Shown here piece by piece: positions 33,705 through 45,137 of a DNA stretch of 64,000 bases; positions within the stretch are counted from its first letter, which is position 1, and each line of letters starts with the position of its first letter. Under the pieces are notes generated by a model. That model worked only from the letters and a program-made list of their open reading frames with translations. It did not search any database and was not told the DNA's origin. A program made the position numbers and the translations under genes. The DNA is from Alectoria sarmentosa (taxonomy: Eukaryota > Ascomycota > Lecanoromycetes > Lecanorales > Parmeliaceae), in contig WOGZ01000042.1 of the NCBI GenBank assembly GCA_009733775.1, forward strand, positions 1 to 64,000, given 5' to 3'.

Positions 33705-34914
33705 TTACCACTCCCTGATACTTCCATCTGGCCCGGTAAATCCTTTCAGTGTCCAAACTGGCGCCGTCTTTGCGACCTCCCTAACCTCTTCCTCGTCCAC
33801 CTCGATGCCAAGGCCTTCGCCATGCAAGCCTTCCACATAGCCATCTTTCACGTTCCAGACACTTTTGTCTTTCACGTAATTGGTTATGTCGTACTGTCCC
33901 GCCTCCACGTTGTAATGAATACCAAGACTCATCTCCTGAATCACGAAATTAGGCGTAGCCATTGCGAACTGTACACACGCAGCCAAAGCTATCGGTCCAA
34001 GAGGGCAGTGTGGCGCGATGGCGACGTCGTATGCTTCAGCCATAGTGGCGATCCTACACAGTTCTGAGATCCCTCCACAGTGCGAGATGTCGGGTTGGAG
34101 TATGTCGACAGATGTATCATGTAAAAAGCGTTTGACATCCCAACGACTATAGAGGCGCTCCCCTAGGGCGATTGGTATCGTAGTAAGGAGCGAGAGTTGC
34201 TTGATACCTTCTGGGTGTTCAGAAAGCAGCGGTTCTTCGATGAAAAGCGGGTGGTACGGTTCCAGTGCCTTAGCCAATTGCTTTGCCATGGGCTTGTGCA
34301 ATCGGCCGTGGAAGTCAAGCCCAGCATCCATGCCCAATGCTTTCACTATTTTCAGCCTCTCCACACTTGAATCCAATGCGCGCGGCGAGTCTAGCCAATC
34401 TATATCTTCAGTCGCGTTCATCTTAATAGCAGTAAATCCTTGCGCCATACGCTCCTTGGCAGCCCTTTCAACGTCTCTTGGTCTGTCACCGCCAATCCAA
34501 GCATAGACTTTGACTTTGTGTCGCACTTTGCCGCCGAGGAGTTGGTAGAGAGGAAGATGAAGGCGGCGAGCTTTGAGATCCCAAAGGGCAATATCGATAC
34601 CTGAGAGGGCGGACATGAGGACAGGACCACCGCGGTAGAAGCCCAGACGGTATGCGGTTTGCCAAAGGTGTTCGATGTCGCTGTGAAAAAGGGTAGATCA
34701 GCATAAGTGCACGGGGGTTGGGAAATGCGTATCGTTACTCGGCCTCATAGCCCACGAAGCGCCCTCTTAGCGAATCGAGACAGCCTTCCACAGCAAGGGT
34801 ATGACCCTCCAAAGTGGATTCACCCCAGCCATAATTGCCCTGATCATCGCAGACTTTGACGAAAAGCCAACGTGGAAGGACGCGGAAGTACTCGATGGTC
34901 TTGATCTTGGCCAT
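33705..34914 (-). CDS. D-galactonate dehydratase-like enolase-superfamily enzyme
   Basis: Exons 34914-34739 and 34680-33705 (58-nt intron GTAACG/CACAG) give 383 residues, the size of bacterial DgoD. The N-terminal capping domain begins MAKIKTIEYF. The barrel has AIKMNATED, the Asp and His of GLDFHGRLHKPMAK, metal-ligand Glu in FIEEPLL and in ALGERLYSR, and the second catalytic His in IAPHCPLGP. All metal ligands (Asp, Glu, Glu) and both His of the mandelate-racemase/galactonate-dehydratase subgroup are present. The expected reaction is dehydration of a sugar acid such as D-galactonate to the 2-keto-3-deoxy acid in the cytosol. The substrate could be another aldonate. Fungal L-galactonate dehydratase belongs to a different, longer branch. 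Bacterial-like sequence with an intron suggests an old transfer, but this is not tested. Confidence 0.85.
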
Positions 34915-35836
34915 TTTGACGGCTGGGGAGGAGAAGGGAAGAAGGGTCAGGCGGACAGAAGGGAGAAGGGGAAGGAGGAGAAGGAGCAATCACGCAAGAA
35001 GAGGAAGAAGAAGAGTACCCATGCAATCGCATGCGCGATGACAGAGAGCTGTGAGTGGCGCGGACAAATATGGATTTGCCTAGGCGCTACTGGAACATTT
35101 GTGTGCAGGGTAGCATGAACGTTCTGCACAGCTGGCGCTTTTCAATTCGTCCGGAGAGGATTGGCGGCCACGTTGATCTGTGTCCCGACAGCAGAACGAC
35201 GAATGAGGCATGCTGCATGCATATTCGAATTTTGACAGCGGCAGATCGACGCTGTGCTGCACGTCAGAGTGAAGAACTCGAAGTGGCCCGAGAGTATCTT
35301 GCCGGTGCCATTCGAAAAGTAGGCCAGATGCATGGTGTAGCCTCAAAGAAGTCGTGAGACGGGCATCATAAGCATAATGATACGTAGTCGTTGGGATCCT
35401 CCAGAGCATATGGGAGATGGCAAGGTAGCCTGAGACACTACACACCTGCCCCGTCTTATTCATTCGAGGCTATCTCACATGACAAGATTAGTCATTGAAG
35501 CTGGGCTCCTAATTCGAGACCGACGTAGAAGGACACAAACAAGTCACCTATGTTACATAGGTAGCAGCAGAGAAAGGTGCAGTAACAAAAGGCATTATTG
35601 CATTGAAGAAAGGATTTATCAGGATAGCCACCGCAGCCCTGCCCGCTGCCGCCGCTTCAGGCCTCCTCGATTCCTCCACCTTAATAAAAGGCCGCAGCAA
35701 TCGCTTTTCTTTGTCCTTAGATGACTCCAACCACAAAATCTTCCCTTGGCGTGGCTTCTCGACTGATGATACCGACATTCTCTCGGTTTCACTCTAATCC
35801 TTTGTAGCGATCTGAACAGCCTGAGGGACATACTGT
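34915..35836. other. Divergent spacer before GID4
   Basis: 922 bases holding the promoters of the dehydratase and GID4 genes. A polypurine stretch lies at ~34925-35015. No gene recognised. Confidence 0.5.
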
Positions 35837-37829
35837 AATGCCGGAAGCAAGGGTAGAGCCCCTCCTGCACGGACGATTGCCCCACGACATCACTGATGCT
35901 ATTTGACAGGAACAGCTATCTGGCGCCACAGGTTCGACTCCTTATCTCCAGCAGCTAGCTCGGCTAGCAAGCCCAGTACCCAACTTTGCTGCGACCCTAA
36001 CTACACAAGCTGAGCAAGACGCTGAGGATGCCAACGTCAGCTTCCTGCGTACAGAAGTACCGGACATCCAAGCTTCTCGGCTGCGCGATGATGCTGGAGA
36101 GAGTCGTCGGCGAATGCGGAGAGCTGTAGATGCCATGGCCGAGCCCCGCATTTACACTCCCGCGCAGTTGGAAGAGTTAGGAAGCCTCTCTACATACTCC
36201 GATCGAATGTCGCAGCAGGTGTATCATGGTTGGGCACCCGGAACGTCAGATGACGAACAAGAAAATAGACACGAGGGACCGTTCGTCTCTCGATCTTCGG
36301 CAGCGCTGTTGGACGAGCACGTACTGAGGAGAGATGAACATCTAAGGGAGAGGATGAGACTGAGACGCTTGAGGGATGCCACACAATTAGAGTGGCGAGA
36401 TCATGTACCGAGCGAGTCCGTCACTCAAATACCTTCTCCACAACAACGAACTTACTCAGTCGAGAACGAACCGGGTGGAATTCCTACAGTGACGGAATCC
36501 TCGCTAAGAACCACTGCTTTACTCCAAGCCGTGAGAAGGAATCCACAATTTTCAGCCCGGTTAGGAAACGAGCTGCAACGATACATACTAGATAGGGAGA
36601 GAGGTGATGAACGAGATCGAACAAGCTCGGCACGCTCAAATGAGCCATCAAATTCCAATCTTTCGCAAAGCCAGCGGCGCCAATTGCATCGTGAAGCTAC
36701 AGTACGGCAGGAGATCCAGCAGCATCAGAACCTGATTGCGGAAAACCAACAGCGCCGACAACTAGAGGAACAACTACGACAACAGAGGCATAATCTCGCC
36801 CAGCCAAGTGAGAATAGAAGACGAAGATACTGGCATACACCCTCACCCTGTCCTCCTAGTGAGAAGAGACCGGTGGATGAAGCCATCAAGTACCTTGAGC
36901 GATTGCGTTCTTGCGAATCTGATCAAGAAGGCCTGGAAAGTGCAGAAGAGGCGGGCTTGGGTCCAGAAGAGTGCTTCCCAAAAGACCTTCGAGATTTCCT
37001 ATCGAATATTCGGATTATACCACCACCACCTGAGAGCTCTTGGCTCAAAATCGGCGCTATCCTTTCCGGTACCCAACACGGCGCCAGTCCATCCTCACTA
37101 CCATCATACACTCCGCTCATGCCTCCATCTACATACCGCGCAAGAGCCCGAAACCCACATTTCGGCTCTCATCCACCTCGTGATATTTCTCCTGTCCGTC
37201 ACGCTCCATACTTCGCCACCTCAGCCTCAGAACCTTCGTCTACGTTGGTAGAAGAGCGTTGGGATGTCAAGGTGACAGTCGACAGCATCGACTACAGCAC
37301 CATGACCTTATCCGGCACTATGGAAGCATTCGATGTACCGGACAAGAATTCGCCAACGAAAGTTTCAAGCATCACTACATACCTAGAGGGCGAGATCATC
37401 GATTTTAATAATTTCACCCTGGAAACAAAGAGTTTCAAAGCTGATGCCCGCGTCGACGGGATGTATTGGCGGAAACTACCGCCTTTTAAGGATTTAGATG
37501 ATGATGAGGCGATGGCGAGGAATCTGCTTAGCCAGGAATGGCTACGGAAGGAGCTGATGGAGAAATGGATCTTGATGAGGTGGAAAGGTATGCTCCAGCA
37601 TGCCAACCCAAGAGTCTTCTAATGCGCTTACGATGCTGGAGCAGAGAAATGTTTCGTCACCCCCTCCAACCCCGACACCGCCCTCACAATAAGCGGGTTT
37701 TACTATGTCTCACTACAGAGATCAGACGGGCAAGTGGAAGGCTTGTACTATGATCCGCACAGTAATCCATATCAGCATCTGTCCCTCACTCCTGAGAAGC
37801 GGATGTTTCCTGCATATACATTTCGATAG
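35837..37829 (+). CDS. GID4: GID/CTLH ubiquitin-ligase substrate receptor Gid4 (Vid24)
   Basis: Three exons: a 15-nt first exon 35837-35851, then 35910-37587 and 37645-37829; total 625 residues. The tiny first exon (ATG plus four codons, GTAGAG donor, TTTGACAG acceptor) joins in frame to a long open stretch, and the last intron restores RWKEKCFVTP. Residues 1-~455 are disordered, Arg/Gln/Ser-rich with a coiled coil (QQHQNLIAENQQRRQLEEQ). Residues ~456-625 form the Vid24 beta-barrel: WDVKVTVDSIDYSTMTLSG, LEGEIIDFNNFTLET, DARVDGMYWRKL and GLYYDPHSNPYQHL. In yeast Gid4 recognises N-terminal proline degrons of gluconeogenic enzymes on glucose recovery. The long N-terminal extension is fungal-specific. 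Confidence 0.9.
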
Positions 37830-38177
37830 CGATCCTGTAAGTTCCGGTAGGCTTGCGAGGTGTATATAGATTCTGCAAGACAGTCAATATCTCAGGACTG
37901 CGTGCACAAATAATGCACATGTCTCAGATACGGGGCCCGTCTGGACTGAACGTAGGCTGGCGGTGCTTGAAAGATTGATTGACCTTCGTAGCAATAAGAA
38001 TCCCTAGGACATCGGCACAACATCAACAACCAAGCAAAGAGCTCGAGTCTGCGAGGTTCTCTCCCTAGAAATGGACCAGAGCCAAAGAATTTCACAACTT
38101 CATCCAGCGCAGGGTAGCAAGCGTGACAATTTTCTTCGCCCTTTCTGGACCATGAAATCGCCAGTCCACAGCGGAAC
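37830..38177. other. Spacer
   Basis: 348 bases between two plus-strand genes; no gene recognised. Confidence 0.5.
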
Positions 38178-39023
38178 ATGAGCTCTCCCAAACCTACCCA
38201 CCTCGAACCAAGCGACCTAGGCACAAAAGAATAGTACCACACCCCCTCCTCCTCCACCATTCTCCCCCAAGAATCCGCAAACTAACCACCCTCCTCTCCA
38301 CCAAGCTGGGACACAACCTACACGCACGACCTCACCACCCACGCCTCCACGCCCTCCCACACGGGCCAGACATGGTTCGAAGACGTCAATGCCTCCCGGA
38401 AGATCCTCAACTACCTCACCTCCCCGTCTTCGAAACTCCCTCTCGATAAAAAGGCCACCACGTTTCTGGATCTAGGTACCGGAAATGGCGAAATGCTGTT
38501 CCTGCTTCGGGAAGAAGGCGGCTTTGGGGGACGTATGGTCGGGGTGGACTATTCGGCCGGGAGTGTGGAGCTGTGTCGGCGTCTCGCTATCGCAAAGGGA
38601 ATACCTTTGATCTCTGAGGAAACAGGAGAAGGAGAAAAGGAAGGCACTGTGGAATTCACAGAGTGGGATATCCTCCGCTCCACGCCTCCACCCTCCTGGA
38701 CCAATTCTGGCTTCGATGTCGTGTTCGACAAAGGCACTTTCGACGCTATCAGCCTGAGCGCCGAAACCGACGAAAGGGGCAAGAGGGTGTGTGAGGGTTA
38801 TAGAGCCAGGGTTGAAAGGCTGGTGAAGAAGGGCGGGGTGGTGGTTGTGACGAGCTGTAATTGGACGGAGGAGGAATTGGTGGGGTGGTTTGAGGGCGGT
38901 GGTGGGGATGGGGATGGAGAGGGGGGGTTGGAGGTGTGTGGGAGGGTGGTGTATCCGGTTTTTAGGTTTGGAGGGGTGGAGGGGCAGAGTGTGCAGAGTG
39001 TGGTATTCAGGAGTAGGGGGTAA
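38178..39023 (+). CDS. EFM4: Efm4-type protein-lysine methyltransferase
   Basis: Exons 38178-38233 and 38306-39023 (72-nt intron GTACCA/CCAAG) give 257 residues. The splice restores the Efm4 N-terminal signature LEPSDLGTKEYWDTTY. The SAM-binding motif I is FLDLGTGNGEMLFLL, followed by VGVDYSAGSVELC, a post-motif FDVVFDKGTFDAISL and VVVTSCNWTEEELVGWF. This is the METTL10/Efm4 family; yeast Efm4 methylates a lysine of translation elongation factor eEF1A in the cytosol (established for the family). A glycine-rich GGGGDGDGEGG loop near the C-terminus is an expansion. The assignment is strong at family level, with substrate carried over from yeast. Confidence 0.88.
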
Positions 39024-39458
39024 GGAGGAGGGAGGAGGTGGCTCGTTTGGTGGAGAATGGGCCATGATGATGATGATCAGTGTTTGCAATAGACGAATAC
39101 TACGTGGGATGACCGAATGCAATCGGCGGGTGTCCATCCATGAGGATGATGAGCAGTTGACAATGGGTTGAAGGGGAGCCCATCATACGAACGATTTGAA
39201 GCAAGGGGTTCTCTGGTCCACTTACCTACTACTATTCCAGACAACAGTCCCTCGCTATCTCACCCGCATTACTCTCCAGCCGCACCCCCTCACCCATCCT
39301 CTCCCCTCTGACTACATCACAAAACCCACACCCTCAACCCCCTTTCCTCCCATCCTCCCATCCTCCCATCCCCAGCTTTACTTCTAAGCGTCACCTCCTC
39401 GACAGCAATGGCCTTCGTCTCGTTATTCATCCCTTTATAATTCTCGATACACCCAGTC
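39024..39458. other. Pyrimidine-rich spacer
   Basis: Contains a C/T-rich run (39270-39370) and GATGATGAT repeats at ~39065; no gene seen. Confidence 0.5.
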
Positions 39459-40030
39459 TCATGCAGGACTGAAGGTCTCAATTAGCGTGGTGAGGAGGTC
39501 GCGTGGGCTGCAATGGGGTCTTGGTTCAGAAAGGAGTGGTATTGACAAAAAAGGACTGCACTTGGCCCATCGAGTGTGCATTTGTTGGTGCACTCTGCTG
39601 ACTGACTTGGCTCCATATCGTGCGGATGAGACCAACAGAGCTTCACGGCTTTGCTGTTTGAGAATTTAGAGATGGTTGCAAGGCGGATCTTCATCGAGAC
39701 GGAACTCACCAAGGCGGAGTTGGCGGATTCATCGGAGTTCTCCCACCGAGGCAGGGGTTTCTTCCACCAAGGCGGATCGATCCGAGTTCTTTCATCAATG
39801 CTCGTCTTTCTTGTAGAGACGGATCGGATCGACTGCGGTGACTTGTAGCTGAGATCTGGGCGAACATGGAGTGACGCGGGAATCTTGGGATATTGTGGAA
39901 ATGAGGTGGTGAATCCGTAGGAATAGAAAAGACCGCAGGAGAAGTGAGGAATAGGAACAAGAGACGTGGTGTGGCCCTTTGTAGTTGTCACGTCGGGTCG
40001 TTTCATAGACCTAGACGCTAACCCACGCAT
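39459..40030 (-). CDS. Hypothetical protein, two exons
   Basis: Exons 40030-39710 and 39653-39459 (56-nt intron, GTGAGT/AACAG, TCTAAAT upstream) give 171 residues without internal stops. The first exon ends ...PPWWKKPLPRWENSDESANSAL and the second starts QSREALLVSSARYGAKSVS. The protein is basic and Ser/Arg-rich, and the N-terminus could be a mitochondrial presequence, but no domain is recognised. It starts only 42 bases after the stop of the same-strand methyltransferase, so it might instead lie in that gene's 3' UTR. Confidence 0.35.
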
Positions 40031-40072
40031 CGCAGATCGAAGATATGCTTAATGCCATTTCTTTAGGTATTT

Positions 40073-41053
40073 CTAAGTATGCCTATTCGACTTCTGCATA
40101 AGCATAGACGCAAAGAATTGTTCCTGCTTCCCTACCTTCTCGGCAGAAGACGCCTGCTTGCGTTTCAGTATGCCAATGACAAGCCACTTATTTCGTCCGG
40201 AAGCATCTTCTTGTCCCCCATTCCGCTCTTTGACCCATTCTCTCTCGTTTCCATCAGCATCACGCTCCCATATATTTTCTGTCTCCAGACCTGCTTGAAC
40301 CGCGATATCGAAGAAAGATACGAGTTTTGCTCGGCCGGTGTGGAAGCCTGCTATCACCCAAACTCGGGCACCTTCTTCGTGAGAGAGAAAGTGCTCCATA
40401 GACTGGGCAAGACTGTAGTGTTCTCCGTCCATCCATAGACAGTCTGCGCAGAGTATCCGGGAGAAGTGGTTTGCATGGGCTTTCGAGAAGTGGTCTGTCA
40501 GAACACCCCATTCGTGCCCCTGCACAGTCAGCTTCTGCTGCTGCTCTTTCGGAACATTCCTTTCGACGTTTGATCTGGTATTGGCTAAAATGGCGGGTGA
40601 GGGATAGTCGGACAATACAACCTCCTCAGCTCCAGCCAGTGCACTCACGATACCCTCCAAGCCCGTGCCTACCTTTGCATAAGCCTAGCTCTTGTACTTC
40701 CATATTCACGTCCACACACCAGATCCCAGCACCAGCACAGAATGCCCAGTCACATCCCATCTACCATTCCTTTCTCCCTCCTTTGCTGGATCATTAGCAT
40801 CGCTGATGAACTCCGCCATCTGTATACCGGAGTTCCAGATGTGGTGAGCGAACAGCACTCGCTCATCCTGGTCATGTGGGTCAACAAGGCTGAGCCTCAG
40901 ATCTCCGAAGCGTTTTGATAAATAGGTGATATAAGAGCCTGGGTCACCATGGAAAGTTCGTAGGTTATCCGGAAAGAGCATGCCCACGGTATTGCTATAG
41001 ATATCTTCTGGAGAGGCGGGCACTTCTGGCAGGCGGATCTTGAAAGTCAGCAT
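40073..41053 (-). CDS. Nnt1/METTL21-like SAM methyltransferase
   Basis: Exons 41053-40720 and 40668-40073 (51-nt intron GTGTGT/GGTAG) give 309 residues. The splice creates the SAM-binding motif VLVLGSGTGLEGIVSAL. Acidic motif VVLSDYPSPAILAN follows, then motif III-like ILCADCLWMDGEH and the C-terminal GFHTGRAKLVSFF, IWERDADGNEREW. This is methyltransferase family 16, in the branch often labelled nicotinamide N-methyltransferase-like (Nnt1). Yeast Efm7 belongs to the same broad family, but the N-terminal half here differs, so I do not assign Efm7. The likely target is a protein lysine or N-terminus. It is convergent with the Efm4 gene 2.5 kb away, with a hypothetical gene between. Confidence 0.75.
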
Positions 41054-42068
41054 CTTGTAAACTTCTTCTGCGTTATTTTATATAGTAGGTGAGGTTATTC
41101 TTATCGCATGGTTGATACCAGAGCACTCAACCGCCTCTATGTGTTGGTTGGTAACTCGACATGCGGAGTAGATGGGGTCAGGAAATTTGGCCAGAGCCGG
41201 GTAGCAGATGTGAATTCTTAGCGCCGCGCTAAGGAATCCTTCGGCAGGTATATAAACTCCTCCCCAGTCACCGATAAATTTTCTCTCTTCATACTTACCT
41301 TGTGGTAGACTGGGCGATCAAGAAGGCCTTCGTCTATGTCTTGAGCCCTGCATTGCACATCGCGGCGGCAAAAGGCATTGAGTTATCTTCGGGTACCTCA
41401 ATCGCGCAATTTTTGATGGTCTTCCTCACCTCTTGAGGCCTTTCTTTTCATCGATGTCTCATGCCTTGTGCTGAGCTTTGGAGAAGGGACGAAATTTGGC
41501 TGCGCAATTTATAAAAGGCCTGACGACGAAGGCCTATATATGTGTCGCGTGACCTTTCATTATTATCAAAGTTAAGAGCAAGAGTGCTCATAGATTGGAT
41601 TGTAACCGTAGCAGAACACTAAGGAGCGGAGTCCTTATAGTGTTTGGAGTGGATTAAGAACGAGGCAGCATCATTACAATATTACTTTGATCGAGTGTAT
41701 ATCCTGGGATGCAATAATCGTGTTACGTATTGATAGCCTAACGCTGCCAATTGAGAGTTGTTGACTGGCTGAAGAATAGTCAGATCTCAGACAACCGAAG
41801 TTGGTCTGACAGGTCATCGTAGACCATGAACTCCGAAAGAATATCACGTAATTTCGTATGCTTGCAATGACCAGCTCATTCTCCACCAACTCTGATACAC
41901 TTCCAATCGTGACTCCTCGCAAGAAGCTCTTCGAGCAGTTGTCAGGTAGGCGTAGATGTTGTTTACTGGCACTGCTTTTCCTGTCCAGGGGTCCATCTCA
42001 CGCACAGTCGTACGAAAGCCGGCTCCAATAAACAACACCCTGATGTTTTCTCGCAAGTAGCCCTAGTC
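41054..42068. other. ~1 kb spacer with hairpin
   Basis: No gene recognised. The promoter of the methyltransferase lies at the left side; an imperfect inverted repeat lies at 41615-41644. Confidence 0.5.
41615..41644. repeat. Short imperfect inverted repeat
   Basis: AACACTAAGGA, a short loop, then TCCTTATAGTGTT can fold into an 11-bp stem with a two-base bulge. Function unknown; too short and isolated to call a terminator or element. Confidence 0.6.
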
Positions 42069-42983
42069 CTACACCGAAGACGAAGACCTCTGACCGTCCA
42101 CCACTCTCTTCTTCGCCTTCTGCTGGCAAACGAATCGGAGATAAGGGTAGACTTGGTTGACAAGTTCATCAGTGACATATCGCTTCGCGTTGTCCGTATC
42201 TGGAAGTATCAAATCTATCTCTAATCGCCCTACCTGCAGATCAATGCCCTCAAGTAAGCTCAGCAATTCTTGCGGAGCTGAGTGCCTTTTGGGGGTGCCT
42301 TTTAGCATAGTAAGAGCCATGTTGCGCCATCGGAACCGCCGGAATACCGTTGGAGTCGAAGCAGTTTCCAAAGCCAGAAGAGGTAGAACGGTGGCAGGAC
42401 GGAGAGGTATAGCGATAAGAGCAGTTCCATGGGTCTGAATACTGAGAACACGCATCCTTGTGAAAGCATTGTAATCCGGCAGTTTCAGGAAGTGGGATCC
42501 GATGCTCTTGCCCGGCAGAGATGCAATAATCTGTCGAGCATGAGAGAAAATTGCCGCTTTGTCAGGAGCAGAGACATTCTTGCAACTACCACCTTGAAGA
42601 GCCTTTAACAATGATGGCGGGATGATGAGGATCTTTTCCGAGAAGAAGGCCAATTTTCCGCACGCTCTGAAGCGGCGAGAGGTGCCATTCACGACGAGCC
42701 AGTCCAGGTAATGCTCTTTTTGCGAGGAAGTTAGATGGGTGAGGAACCAATCATGGGCACCAGGATAAGACCGAGCCACTTGAGTGTTTAAGTTTTGATG
42801 CCATTTGCCCGTATCTATGAAGTCTTGGAGGTAAAGCGGTGTTTCGCTTGCCACCATGTGGGCCAGTATCTCAGTAAGAACCTCGTTTGGGAAGACCGAT
42901 AAGATGTCACGGCACCGGTCAGAGCTGGTGGCGCTTGAAGCTGTGAACGCCATCTTGACCAAAGAGAGTATTAATTTGCACAT
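42069..42983 (-). CDS. F-box-like fungal protein
   Basis: Single exon, 304 residues from the ATG at 42983, or 294 from 42953 (MAFTASS), which I consider the likelier start. The N-terminal ILSVFPNEVLTEILAHMV matches the core of an F-box (L-P-x-E-[IVL]-L-x-x-[IV]). The rest is a helical fungal-type region without leucine-rich or WD repeats, as in many lineage-specific proteins from Dothideomycetes. A link to an SCF ubiquitin ligase is possible but unproven. Confidence 0.6.
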   Translation of the reverse strand: MCKLILSLVKMAFTASSATSSDRCRDILSVFPNEVLTEILAHMVASETPLYLQDFIDTGKWHQNLNTQVARSYPGAHDWFLTHLTSSQKEHYLDWLVVNGTSRRFRACGKLAFFSEKILIIPPSLLKALQGGSCKNVSAPDKAAIFSHARQIIASLPGKSIGSHFLKLPDYNAFTRMRVLSIQTHGTALIAIPLRPATVLPLLALETASTPTVFRRFRWRNMALTMLKGTPKRHSAPQELLSLLEGIDLQVGRLEIDLILPDTDNAKRYVTDELVNQVYPYLRFVCQQKAKKRVVDGQRSSSSV

Positions 42984-44154
42984 GGTTAAAGTATGAGGCA
43001 ATAGTCAAACCTAAGGATGGAGCGCTTGCATGCAAAGTGTCTGTATGATTCTCGTATCACAAGGATGCTGATATTAGATTCTTTCAGGCTCCAGAAGAGT
43101 ATCCAAATGATCAGCGACCGGAGCTGATGCATTTGTACAGAACTGCTTTGAAGCATGTTGGGGGGAAGGAGCGGTTGCGCGATGATGGTCCGGTCTTTGC
43201 TGGCATGTGCAGTTCCCCAAAACACGGCGAGTCTGACGCTACTTCCAAAATGGCTCGCCCTCACTGTTCTTTCCTCACTCTTAGCTTCTGAATTCTATAC
43301 ACTCAGGGGTGACAGAGAGAGTCTCAAAGTGCAGATACTGCAGAAGTTCTAGAGTGTCACATGATTGAATCGCTAAGTTCAGTATTCTTGCCCCTTGAGA
43401 AATGATTGGCGCTCAAGCTTTCGATACCAATTTATAGGTACCTAGCTGAGCTCCCAAGACGGCTGCTGAATGGCCCTTTCAATATCATCAACCTACCCCG
43501 AGGCTTTGCCAGACCCCCCAAAAAGAATACTAATACCTCATCCATCAATCCTGCCATGCCCCCACGGCGTCATAGCCGTCGATGAGCACGGGGCAGAGGG
43601 GTGACTTTTTGAAGTTAGTCCCCCACTGGGTTTGCACCGAAGATACAGAATATGACCCATGTATCGTAGCGGGTGATGTTGAAGGGTGTTGTATTGTTGC
43701 AAGGATTGCTTACCAATGAATTGCGCAGCTGCCTTGTTTGTGAGCTCGAGTTGACTCTTTAAGGAGGTGGGATTAGAAATTCGGAATCTGCATCTGGTCG
43801 CGAGGGTCAAATTATGGCAAGAGCCCAGCCTGGCGGAGACAGCGGTGTAATTTCCATGTTTGTTGAAGAGGATCAATGTTTAGGAATGCTTTGATTGTTG
43901 CTGTATATCATGAGGTATGATCGAGCTGTGCCCTGATCACGAAAACGTCTTGTAGAAAGGAGTAGAGAATGAAAGAAGGAGAGGGAGTTGGATCCAATTC
44001 CACGTTGTTTCTTAAGCTAGTTTAGAGTTTTATACAATGGTCATATCGACCGCCTCCAAAGTCTATGATTCCGAAGTCCAGTCTAATTCAATCGTGATGC
44101 AGTAATCCGCTGAGCTTTGACATGGCCAAAGAAATCCACCTGTCGGAAATTGAA
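42984..44154. other. ~1.2 kb with no supportable gene
   Basis: Contains a minus-strand open frame (43538-43876) with no ATG and no motif. No gene claimed. Confidence 0.5.
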
Positions 44155-45137
44155 TCAAAGGACCTTCTGAGCCATCGAGGTCAGTCTCGGAGAAGTCCTT
44201 TTGCGCTGTTCTTGCCGTATCTTCTTTCTCCGCTCGTGCTCTTCTGCTTTCTTGTAGAAGATACTCCCGTCGTAGACCCCGCGGATGTCTTCTTTGCGCA
44301 TTATACCGTCATCGGGCCATAGTAGGAGATATGTTGCCAACCCTACATCCACAGTCAATCAAGCTCCTAATTCATAGACTTGGGGAACACCTACACTCCA
44401 GGAATGTGGCACTCCATCCAAAGAAATCAAACACCATTCTCTGCCCCTTCCAGAATCTGAGCAAGTCCCAGATATCCAGCCCTCCCTTGTCACCTTCATC
44501 ATACTTGGCAAATATATCTTCGAAGTTTTGAGGTTTGAAGCGACCTTCGTTGTCGTATGTCATTGAGTCGCTACCATGTTTGTCCTTGTAGACTTTGTTC
44601 ACGTAGATCCGGAAGAACGGGTCAGGCAGGAATCCAGGGAGGGTCGGATATGATAGATTGAAGTTGATGATGAAGGTTGCGATGGCAGCAAGAGGTGGGG
44701 ACCAACCCCATCTGCGACAGCCAATGTAGGTGTCTTGAGGCCAGATTATGCCGTCATGGTCTGTGTCCCAGTACTCGACGTGCTGCTGGACGACCTGAGG
44801 ATCTGCGTTAGATAACGTGGGGTATGGAGGCCGAGATGAATCTGATTACCGTCTGGTTCTGGTGAGTGCCCGCATAATTATTGTCTGTTGTGCCATTCGG
44901 CTTCTCGTGGGATGCAGCCAAATTTGCTCGTGCAGTGCCGGCGTTTTGGAGCAGCGATGCTGGTGAGGGAAGAAATGGTTTCCGTGCCTCGGTTATGGGT
45001 TGTTCAGCGATGGCAGTCTTGAAAGGCTTCTGATTGATGGTAAGGCCATCAGGGCTCCCAGCAACAGTGGTTGAGTCGTCACCAGTCTCAACGTCGTCCA
45101 TGACGGGAAGTTTGATGTTGTCCAATTGATTGCGCAT
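44155..45137 (-). CDS. Caleosin (lipid-droplet heme peroxygenase family)
   Basis: Exons 45137-44850, 44794-44395 and 44342-44155 (introns 55 and 52 nt) give 291 residues. The N-terminal ~95 residues are variable. HVEYWDTDHDGIIWPQDTY contains the single EF-hand (D-x-D-x-D-G) and a conserved His. A hydrophobic stretch with a Pro-containing knot (FIINFNLSYPTLPGFLPDP) follows, then VYKDKHGSDSMTYDNEGRF. The last splice restores the canonical ATFLEWLATYLLLWP and KEDIRGVYDGSIFYK. Caleosins are calcium-binding, heme-containing, lipid-droplet proteins that oxygenate unsaturated fatty acids via hydroperoxides (plant and Aspergillus examples). Length is normal. Confidence 0.92.

Noticed and set aside
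35925..35945. GGTTCGACTCC, an RNA polymerase III B-box match
   Set aside because: It lies inside GID4 exon 2 and has no A-box or cloverleaf partner.
40073..41053. Naming this gene EFM7
   Set aside because: It belongs to the same broad family, but the N-terminal half and several motifs differ; only the family-level call is safe.
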